A stretch of 52,023 nucleotides of DNA, from positions 1-52,023 of the forward strand of contig SVQE01000010.1 in the NCBI GenBank assembly GCA_015065505.1. Reading direction: 5' to 3'. Below are positions 1 through 6,608 of the stretch, piece after piece. This DNA is from Oscillospiraceae bacterium (lineage in GTDB: Bacteria > Bacillota > Clostridia > Oscillospirales > Acutalibacteraceae). Each line of letters starts with the position of its first letter. The first letter of the stretch is position 1. The translations under genes and the position numbers were made by a program. Below the pieces are notes generated by a model. That model saw only the letters and a list, made by a program, of their open reading frames with translations. It searched no databases and was not told the DNA's origin.

Positions 1-262
1 CCGGATAGAATTATTAAAACCATTTTGCCTTCCCCCTCGGGGGAAGGTGGCTGCGAAGCAGTCGGATGAGGGGTTAGCAATCAATTATTTCCCCTCATCA
101 GTCGCCTATGCCGACAGCTTCCGGATAGAATTATTAAAACCATTTTGCCTTCCCCCTCGGGGGAAGGTGGCTGCGAAGCAGTCGGATGAGGGGTTAGCAA
201 TCAATTATTTCCCCTCATCAGTCGCCTTTGGCGACAGCTTCCCCCGAGGGGGGGAAGCCTTG
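1..262. repeat. Tandem 120-bp palindromic intergenic repeat
   Basis: Bases 1-120 and 121-240 are a head-to-tail duplication differing at two positions near the unit end. The two changes turn a broken stem in copy 1 into a perfect GTCGCC/GGCGAC hairpin in copy 2. Each unit holds a CTTCCCCC/GGGGGAAG hairpin and a GGATGAGGGG/CCCCTCATC pair around a 17-nt AT-rich loop. Copy 2 with the bases to about 262 therefore folds as one long palindrome, like REP/BIME elements. Related half-elements lie near 49801-49856 and 50218-50265. No convincing gene is seen; the open frame here is repeat sequence. Confidence 0.85.
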
Positions 263-315
263 ATAGGTTTGATTGATTTTATTCGGGAAGCTATTATAGG
301 TTAAAGGAGTTTTAT

Positions 316-1692
316 ATGAAAGAATACAATGTTATGCAATACGGCGCCAAGGGCGACGGCAAAACAAACGATGCATTTGCAATTCAGCACGCTATTGATG
401 ACTGCGCTAAAAACGGCGGAGGTCAGGTTGTTTTGCAGAGCGGAAAGGTTTTCTACAGCGATTCAATTCGTCTGAGAGCCAATGTTGACCTTCACATTCA
501 GAAGGGCGCAAAAATCAAGGCGACAAGCAATATAGACGGATATATTCGTCCAAACAAGCTTATAAACGACCCTAAAACCGCGCTCATAGGCAACCCCGTA
601 ACGGGCAAGCCGAGCTTTGTTTTCATCTACGCCTACGAGGCTGATAACTGCACGATAAGCGGTGAGGGTACGATTGACGCGAACGGACACGCATTTGTTC
701 AGAGAAAAGACCAATACTATGTTACGGGCGACTTTTATCCGCGTCCTACTGCAATTTATGTTGAAAAAAGCAATCATATAACCTTTAAGGATTTTACGGT
801 TGTTGACGCCCCGTTCTGGACGCTTCATCCCGCAGGCTGCGACGATGTTCTGATAGACAGAATCAGAATTTTAAACGACCTTGATGTTGCAAATTCAGAC
901 GGAATAGACCCCGACCACTGCTCAAATGTTCGCATTATCGGATGCCATATAACCTGCGCTGATGACTGCATTTGCCTTAAAACCTCGAAGGGCAACAGCG
1001 AATACGGTCCGACAGAGAATGTTGTTATCGACGGCTGCACGCTTGTTTCAACCTCTGCGGCAATCAAAATAGGCACTGAGGGCGTTGGCGATTTCAGAAA
1101 TGTTATTGTTTCAAACTGCATTATCAGCAAATCAAACCGCGGTCTTTCAATTCAGATTCGCGACGGCGGAAATGTTGAAAATGTTACCTATTCAAACATT
1201 ATAATAGAAACACGCCGTTTCTGCCCCGACTGGTGGGGAACCGCCGAGCCCATTGTTATAACAACCTTCAACCGCGATGAAAACACAAAGAGCGGAACAA
1301 TTAAGAACATCCGTTTCTTCAATGTTACCGCAAAGGGCGAAAACGGAGTATTAATTCACGGAAATGCAGAAAGCATCATTGAAAATGTAACCTTTGAAAA
1401 CTGCCAAATCGAGCTTACAAAAACATCAAAATGGGACTGCGGACTTTACGACCTTCGTCCCTGCCTCGACTGGGGCGTTGAAAAATACAACAACTCGGCA
1501 TTTTTCATCAGATACGCAAAGAATGTTTTAATTGAAAAAACAAAAACATCCTGGGGCAATCTCTGCGAGAGCTATAAATATGCGCTTGATGCCGAGAATG
1601 TTGAAAATCTTGAGCTTCTTCGCTTCAGCGGAAAGGCTGCAGATGAAACGGACGACGATATTAAATTAAACAATGTTAAACTTGTGAGGTAA
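316..1692 (+). CDS. Glycoside hydrolase family 28 (polygalacturonase-like)
   Basis: Right-handed beta-helix hydrolase of the GH28 pectinase group, expected to act on galacturonan or rhamnogalacturonan fragments. The N-terminal pattern YGAKGDGKTNDAFAIQHAI is the usual pectate-lyase-fold start. The catalytic region carries NSDGIDPD near residue 195 and ADDCICLK near 216, matching the family's three acidic residues. The fungal GHG motif is replaced by IKIGTEG, and IQIRDGGNVENV stands at the usual RIK position, as in many uncharacterised bacterial members. No signal peptide is visible, so it is probably cytosolic and acts on imported oligosaccharides. AAAGGAG lies upstream of the ATG. It is first of a four-gene run. 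The fold is secure; the exact substrate is not. Confidence 0.88.
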   Translation: MKEYNVMQYGAKGDGKTNDAFAIQHAIDDCAKNGGGQVVLQSGKVFYSDSIRLRANVDLHIQKGAKIKATSNIDGYIRPNKLINDPKTALIGNPVTGKPSFVFIYAYEADNCTISGEGTIDANGHAFVQRKDQYYVTGDFYPRPTAIYVEKSNHITFKDFTVVDAPFWTLHPAGCDDVLIDRIRILNDLDVANSDGIDPDHCSNVRIIGCHITCADDCICLKTSKGNSEYGPTENVVIDGCTLVSTSAAIKIGTEGVGDFRNVIVSNCIISKSNRGLSIQIRDGGNVENVTYSNIIIETRRFCPDWWGTAEPIVITTFNRDENTKSGTIKNIRFFNVTAKGENGVLIHGNAESIIENVTFENCQIELTKTSKWDCGLYDLRPCLDWGVEKYNNSAFFIRYAKNVLIEKTKTSWGNLCESYKYALDAENVENLELLRFSGKAADETDDDIKLNNVKLVR

Positions 1693-1697
1693 TAAAA

Positions 1698-2108
1698 ATG
1701 GTTGAACTCAAAGCATATAAGGTTAATTCAATTTCCTTTGAAAATAAGGTTAAAAACGGAACCGAGCTCAAGCTTCAGAATCAGGTTAAATACAATGTTA
1801 ACTATATGGAAGCAGATAACAGATGCGTTGGCATTCTTGATTTCAGAGTAAGCGATTCGCAGATGAATCCCTTCGAAATCAGAATTGAAATGGCTGCTGA
1901 ATTTGCATATGAGCCCGGTGATGAAAAGCCCGATATCCACACAGGAAGCTTCGACCAGCTTTTCCCCTTCCTTCGTCAGATTATCAATAATTTAACATCA
2001 ATGAGCGGTATGCCGGGACTTCTTATTCCGATTATGAAGCTCAGACGCGATTCTGTTTCGGTTGGCAAACCCAAGGAGGAGGACGAGGAAAACTCGCCCT
2101 TGAACTGA
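1698..2108 (+). CDS. SecB-like chaperone domain protein
   Basis: 136 aa. The C-terminal half reads FDQLFPFLRQIINNLTSM followed by a Gly/Met/Pro stretch and LLIPIM, close to the SecB signature (LFPYAR...IS.L...G.FP.L.L.P.N). The N-terminal half has alternating beta-strand character. SecB proteins are tetrameric export or folding chaperones; SecB-like homologues in Gram-positives are sporadic and often orphan or linked to toxin-antitoxin modules. Its ribosome binding site (GAGG) overlaps the end of the GH28 gene and its stop overlaps the next start (TGATG), so translation is probably coupled. A highly charged tail (KPKEEDEE) ends the protein. Which client it serves is unknown. Confidence 0.68.
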   Translation: MVELKAYKVNSISFENKVKNGTELKLQNQVKYNVNYMEADNRCVGILDFRVSDSQMNPFEIRIEMAAEFAYEPGDEKPDIHTGSFDQLFPFLRQIINNLTSMSGMPGLLIPIMKLRRDSVSVGKPKEEDEENSPLN

Positions 2109-2287
2109 TGAATAATCTCTGCGACGAATGCTTTTATAACACCCTTGATGAAGAGAGCGAGGAATATTTCTGCTCGCTTACACTTGATGAGGATGAATAT
2201 GCAAAGCTGCTTTTTGAGAACAATTCTCAGTGCAAATACTTCCGCCCCGATATCGGAGAATACGGAATTGTAAGAAAGCAAAACTAA
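2108..2287 (+). CDS. Small Cys-containing protein, DUF6472-like
   Basis: A 59-aa protein starting MNNLCDECFYNTLDEESEE and ending YGIVRKQN. It has a CxxC pair near the N-terminus, a further Cys in YFCSLTLDEDEY and another in QCKYFRPD, the pattern of the small Clostridia family usually labelled DUF6472. Four spaced cysteines suggest a bound metal. No function is known. It overlaps the SecB-like gene by one base (TGATG) and the next gene by one base (TAATG), so it is the third cistron of a tightly coupled operon. Confidence 0.72.
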   Translation: MNNLCDECFYNTLDEESEEYFCSLTLDEDEYAKLLFENNSQCKYFRPDIGEYGIVRKQN

Positions 2288-2643
2288 TGATAAATGAAAT
2301 AAAATACATTCACGAGCCAACCGACCTTCAATGCGGTCAGGCTGTGCTTGCAATGCTTACGGGCATTGATGTTTTCGAGGTTGCAAAACAGCTTGATAAC
2401 AGCCGTGAAACGAATTTAAAAGAAATGAAAAGCTTTCTGCGTGCAAACGGTTTTGAAATTTCAGACGAACGCAGATGCGCCGAAAATAAAGGCGACCTTC
2501 CGAAAACCTGCCTGCTCAGCCTTGAAACTCCGCGCTGCTGGCACTGGTCGCTTTATTCCTGCGAAACCTTTTACGACCCCGAGCACGGAGTTATGCAGGA
2601 TTTTCCCGTTTGCAACAGAAAATACTACTGGGAAATAAAATAA
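2287..2643 (+). CDS. Papain-like C39-family-like cysteine peptidase
   Basis: 118 aa from the ATG that overlaps the preceding stop; a longer frame exists upstream but runs through the previous gene. DLQCGQAVLAMLTGI at residues 13-27 matches the QCGxA.L.M nucleophile helix of C39-like peptidases (oxyanion Gln15, Cys16). WHWSLYS (His86) and FYDPEHG (Asp97) complete a plausible Cys-His-Asp triad. No signal peptide is visible. The protein is short for an ABC-transporter peptidase domain and no transporter is linked. Either a small intracellular peptidase or a peptide-binding relative is possible. Confidence 0.66.
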   Translation: MINEIKYIHEPTDLQCGQAVLAMLTGIDVFEVAKQLDNSRETNLKEMKSFLRANGFEISDERRCAENKGDLPKTCLLSLETPRCWHWSLYSCETFYDPEHGVMQDFPVCNRKYYWEIK

Positions 2644-2648
2644 ATTTT

Positions 2649-2686
2649 AAACTGCACTTTCGAAAAAACGGAAGTGCAGTTTTTTT
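2649..2686 (+). terminator. Intrinsic terminator of the GH28 operon
   Basis: ACTGCACTTTC / GGAAGTGCAGT stem with a short A-rich loop followed by a run of Ts, directly after the 2287-2643 gene. Confidence 0.85.
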
Positions 2687-2818
2687 GATTTTGGATGTCT
2701 GAAAAAATTTTTCAAAAAATGTTTTTGTTTAATCTTCGTTTAACCAAAAGGGTTTATGCTGTGGTCAATCTCGAGAGAGAAATAATTCAGGCAAACGCCT
2801 AAAGGAGTAAAACAAACT

Positions 2819-3472
2819 ATGAAAAAATCGATTAAAAACACCATTATGATTGGTATGGCGGCAGTGCTTATCGGCACAAGCGCAGTTACTATCAGCTACG
2901 CAAAGGGAAGCAGAAGCATGCAAATGCCAAATCCCCCATCGCAGTCACAGCAATTTGACGGACAGCAAAGCGGCGAGCAGTTCGGCAAATTTGAACAAGA
3001 CAATCAGCAAAATAACGGCTTCAGTCAACATCAAAAGCCCGGAAATCAGCAAAACGGCAGCAGCTCACAGCAACCGCAAATGCCGAATAATCAAGGCGAG
3101 AACAGCTCTCAGGAGCAAGCGCCGAACAATCAAAACGACAGCGCACAAACACCCGATAATTCTCAAAACAGCTCGGAAAACAGCTCTTCATCGGCAAAAA
3201 ACACCTCTTTAAGCGTTGAAGCATTAGCAGCTGAGGACGGCAATCTTCAGGCAGTTGATGAAAGCGCAGCAAAGAAGAGTCTTCCGTCAAGCAGCTTCAG
3301 CCGCAATGGCAGTATTGTTCCTGCACTTTGCTATATGTTTGCCGCTGTTCAGATTGCAATCATCCTTTCAATAATCGCATATCTCATCATTTCAAAAATG
3401 AACAGAATCAGCTTCAACGAAGTTCTTGCAAATATGAGAAAAACAAGTAAAGAACAAGTTGAAAATCAATAA
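2819..3472 (+). CDS. Secreted/membrane Gln-Asn-Ser-rich protein of unknown function
   Basis: 217 aa. The N-terminal hydrophobic segment (NTIMIGMAAVLIGTSAVTI) looks like a signal peptide or anchor. It is followed by about 110 residues very rich in Gln, Asn, Ser and Pro, and then a second hydrophobic segment (VQIAIILSIIAYLIISK) near the C-terminus with a short basic tail. A disordered extracytoplasmic stalk between two membrane passes is the simplest reading. No domain is recognised. AAAGGAG stands 9-10 bases before the ATG. It is monocistronic between the upstream terminator and a shared downstream hairpin. Confidence 0.7.
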   Translation: MKKSIKNTIMIGMAAVLIGTSAVTISYAKGSRSMQMPNPPSQSQQFDGQQSGEQFGKFEQDNQQNNGFSQHQKPGNQQNGSSSQQPQMPNNQGENSSQEQAPNNQNDSAQTPDNSQNSSENSSSSAKNTSLSVEALAAEDGNLQAVDESAAKKSLPSSSFSRNGSIVPALCYMFAAVQIAIILSIIAYLIISKMNRISFNEVLANMRKTSKEQVENQ

Positions 3473-3483
3473 TTTATAATAAA

Positions 3484-3515
3484 GCGCAGCTTCAAAACGA
3501 AGCTGCGCCTTTTAA
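3484..3515. terminator. Bidirectional terminator between convergent genes
   Basis: A perfect 10-bp stem GCGCAGCTTC / GAAGCTGCGC with loop AAAAC, a T-rich flank on the right and As on the left. It lies between the plus-strand gene ending at 3472 and the minus-strand gene ending at 3519. Confidence 0.85.
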
Positions 3516-3518
3516 GTT

Positions 3519-5258
3519 TTATTTGATTTTTTTGTAATTCAAATCATTGTCTTCAAAGAACTCTTCAACCGTGCTTCCGTAGTAGAAATCGCTATAATAA
3601 TACGAAGCGTTGTAATCGACCTTTCCGTCTTTACCGATAATATCCAGGTATTCAACGCAGATATAATATGTTGTAACCTCATTAGTCCAAGAGTCTGTAT
3701 ATTTATATGAATAAACAACATATAAAGCGTTTTTGAAATCAGATTCTTCTGTTTTGTCTTTCAAATCTGCGATATAAGCACAGTTGAAATTGAAATCGGA
3801 ATAAGCGTCATATCCCTCAAAATCATCCACAACAATGGAATATGCATCTTTTCTGAACTTTTTCAAATCTTCGTCCGACATTTTGAAATCCTTTGTGACA
3901 TATTCACCAAGGTCTTCAACGGTGTATGTTTTATCATACTTTGCGATATAAAGATTATATTCATCAATAAGCTTTGCAGTGTCGGAACAGTAGCAATTCA
4001 ATACCACAGTGTCGCCGTTGCGAACATAATTATAATCTTCGGGCAGTTCAAACGAAATCTTTGAAACGATATAATCGTTTTTGCATATGCTGATGGTTAC
4101 ATCATCGTAATACTTAACCGTCATTCCCTTAACGCCGTCAACCTTCTGATTAAGACTGCTGTCAACTCTGGGATATGTTGTTGTGTCTCCGCTTGCTCCT
4201 ACGCAATAGAGAGTTACATATTTGAATGGGTCAATAGTGGTAACTGTTTTAAGAGAATCAACTTTATAGCTCTGCTTTGCTTCTTTGAACTTAATTGTTA
4301 CATCCCCGTTCACATATTCGGCAGATGAGGTTGAAACCTTAACAGTTATTGTGTCGCCGTTTGAGATATCTTCTTTTTTATCTGCAGTGAACAAAAAGGT
4401 GTCATTGTTTAAAAAATCATGATACGAATATGTTTCGTATCCCTTTTTGTTTTTTATTTCTTCATCTACTTTTTTGAACAGACTATCCCAGTCAATTACA
4501 TTAATTAAATCATATTGGTCAATATATGCATATCCGTCATATCCGTGAACAGGAAGCCTATGACCGTAGTATTCATTGTTGCAATAAATCCATTCATCAT
4601 CGTAATCATCGTATTCGCCATCATCATAATAGTAGTCTTCGTCACTCTCTTCCGACTGAGTTTGAAGCTGCTGATCGTTAACATATTCTTCGGTTATGTA
4701 ATCGTTTAAGTTGATTTCGATGGGCTTTTTAAGCTTATGATTGGAATATATTTTTAGTCCGACAATCAAGGCAACAACCGCAACAATAACCGCCGCTAAA
4801 ATTATAGCGATGGTTTTCATTTTGCTTTTGCTCAGATTAAATGTAATTTTGTTGCGCTGTGCGTTTGGCGGAACATTCTGAGGCTGCCCTGTGTAAGCGC
4901 CTGAAGGCTGAACATTGCCGTTTTGAACCGGTCTCACAGGCGCTGCCGGTTGTTGGGGCACTCTTGGCTGCTGAAATACTCTTGTCTGTTGGGATTCATC
5001 CGGCTCTTTGTATTCACCTGAATACGAGTCAAAGCTCTTTTCGATGTCGTTTTCAGGCTGAATATCGCCGTTTTGGGGCGCTTCGTCAGCTATACTTTTT
5101 TCCGGCTGTGCGCTTTCCTGTATGTTTTCTTCGGAATACGGATTAAAGCTGTTTTCGCTGTTGCTTTCCGGCTGTGGCTCTCGGTTAACAGGGGTTCCGC
5201 ATTCGCCGCAGAACAAATCGTCGTCATTAAGTTTAGCACCGCAGTTTTTGCAATTCAT
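3519..5258 (-). CDS. Zinc-ribbon, single-pass membrane protein with large outer domain
   Basis: 579 aa. A zinc ribbon lies at the N-terminus (MNCKNCGAKL...FCGECGTPV, CxxC pairs at residues 3-6 and 17-20). It is followed by a Pro/Gln/Glu-rich linker to about 145, one TM helix at about 149-171 (TIAIILAAVIVAVVALIVG) and an extracytoplasmic region of about 400 residues. That region begins with an Asp/Tyr-rich patch (DEDYYYDDGEYDDYDDE) and may hold two related modules, judging by NLNDYITEEY and DLGEYVTKDF. The topology places the ribbon in the cytosol. It is the last gene of the minus-strand cluster, 18 bases after the ATPase gene, with AAGGAGAATAATT before its ATG. It could be a sensor or tethering subunit; its role is unknown. 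Confidence 0.75.
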   Translation of the reverse strand: MNCKNCGAKLNDDDLFCGECGTPVNREPQPESNSENSFNPYSEENIQESAQPEKSIADEAPQNGDIQPENDIEKSFDSYSGEYKEPDESQQTRVFQQPRVPQQPAAPVRPVQNGNVQPSGAYTGQPQNVPPNAQRNKITFNLSKSKMKTIAIILAAVIVAVVALIVGLKIYSNHKLKKPIEINLNDYITEEYVNDQQLQTQSEESDEDYYYDDGEYDDYDDEWIYCNNEYYGHRLPVHGYDGYAYIDQYDLINVIDWDSLFKKVDEEIKNKKGYETYSYHDFLNNDTFLFTADKKEDISNGDTITVKVSTSSAEYVNGDVTIKFKEAKQSYKVDSLKTVTTIDPFKYVTLYCVGASGDTTTYPRVDSSLNQKVDGVKGMTVKYYDDVTISICKNDYIVSKISFELPEDYNYVRNGDTVVLNCYCSDTAKLIDEYNLYIAKYDKTYTVEDLGEYVTKDFKMSDEDLKKFRKDAYSIVVDDFEGYDAYSDFNFNCAYIADLKDKTEESDFKNALYVVYSYKYTDSWTNEVTTYYICVEYLDIIGKDGKVDYNASYYYSDFYYGSTVEEFFEDNDLNYKKIK

Positions 5259-5276
5259 AATTATTCTCCTTTTCCC

Positions 5277-6590
5277 TTATTTATATTCATCAAATCTGAA
5301 AACAAATGGTTCAACATTTGGCATTCCGATAATTGCCTGACCAATCAAAAGATTATTAACATCCCAATCTTCAATAACGGATGATTCGCGCTGATTTTCA
5401 ACTATTCCTTTGCTTTGGTTTGTCGGAATATACGATTCAATCTTCTGGCATTTGCCGTATCTTTGCTGAATGTATTCTCTTGATTTATCGTCATTAACGC
5501 GGAACATAATTCCTGTTAAAAATCCGCTGAGAATGCTTCTTGCGCGTTCTTCGCCGTAGTTTTCATATATTTGTTCAACGTTCTGAATGCCTATCATAAA
5601 CTTTATGCCAAGGCTTCTGCCGAAATTAACCGCGTCGTCAACATGTTCAAGATTCGGAAGAAGGCTGAACTCATCCGTTATAAAGAACACATTGCCGTCG
5701 CTTTTATTCCTTGATAAAGCCTCTTTTATTGCAAAATCAAACATCAGGCTGTATATCGGGGTTAGCATTTTACCTACGGACAAATCATATTCAATAAATA
5801 TTTTTCTTCCGCCTTTTTGCTTAACAAGATTTTTTAACGAAAGCGTTCCTGTTTTGCAGAAGTTTCCTACAAATACTTCTCTTACAGTCTGGTCAAGAAC
5901 GGATTTAACACCCTGTGTCTGAGCGGATTCATCCTTTTCGATATAGCTTATCATGCCTTTAAGGTCTTTATGCTGTGACAGCATTTCTCTTAAATCGGCT
6001 GTTGTTGAGGAAAAAATGAATTCCATAAGGTTTTTATTTGTTCTCTCAACAGGGGGCTTTTTTCTTATGAAATGCAGTATGCAAGCCATAAACAAATCCT
6101 TAGCGGCATTCGGGAAAAAGATTTGGTTTGTTTTTTGTATTTGCTCGGCAAACAAGCTTTTGCAAATCTCGATAACGCTTTCCATCATATGGTCGCCATA
6201 TGTTATTTCATTGAAGATATTCCAATAATTCAAACCGTTTGGACCTGTTGAAGTGTTATCGTTGCTTATTACAACATCGCCCTCAGAATAAAATTCCTTA
6301 TAGAAATCGCCCTTTGTATCAAAGATAATCATAACATCATCTTTGGTAAACTTTTGGTTTATTCTCGAAACAATCTGAAAGAACGCATTTGTTTTACCCG
6401 TTCCGATTCCGCCTAAAAGCATAATATGCTTGCTCAGTATTCCTGAATCGAAAGGAATAAAAGCTCTGTTTCCCATTCCGTCGGTTCCTGATAAAACGCA
6501 AACGGGCGTTTTTGTATTTATAGGCGGAATGGTTTTCCATAAGCTGTCGCCGTATAAAACACCTGATTTTTGATTTTTATTTACTAACAT
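5277..6590 (-). CDS. VirD4/TraD-like coupling-type ATPase, soluble
   Basis: 437-aa P-loop ATPase. The Walker A motif GGIGTGKT is at residues 60-67 and Walker B VFFITDEFS at 300-308. MIIFDTKGDFYKEF near 87-100 matches the strand after the P-loop in type IV coupling proteins. IGIQNVEQIYENYG near 333-345 resembles the sensor strand of TraD/TraG. FTSK/TraD relatives pump DNA or hand substrates to secretion channels as hexamers. The N-terminal membrane helices usual for VirD4 are missing, so membrane recruitment would need partners such as the flanking zinc-ribbon proteins. GGAGTAAGTAT precedes the ATG. No relaxase, VirB4 or mating-channel gene is in the window, so ordinary conjugation is not supported. 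Confidence 0.82.
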   Translation of the reverse strand: MLVNKNQKSGVLYGDSLWKTIPPINTKTPVCVLSGTDGMGNRAFIPFDSGILSKHIMLLGGIGTGKTNAFFQIVSRINQKFTKDDVMIIFDTKGDFYKEFYSEGDVVISNDNTSTGPNGLNYWNIFNEITYGDHMMESVIEICKSLFAEQIQKTNQIFFPNAAKDLFMACILHFIRKKPPVERTNKNLMEFIFSSTTADLREMLSQHKDLKGMISYIEKDESAQTQGVKSVLDQTVREVFVGNFCKTGTLSLKNLVKQKGGRKIFIEYDLSVGKMLTPIYSLMFDFAIKEALSRNKSDGNVFFITDEFSLLPNLEHVDDAVNFGRSLGIKFMIGIQNVEQIYENYGEERARSILSGFLTGIMFRVNDDKSREYIQQRYGKCQKIESYIPTNQSKGIVENQRESSVIEDWDVNNLLIGQAIIGMPNVEPFVFRFDEYK

Positions 6591-6608
6591 ATACTTACTC
6601 CATTACTA

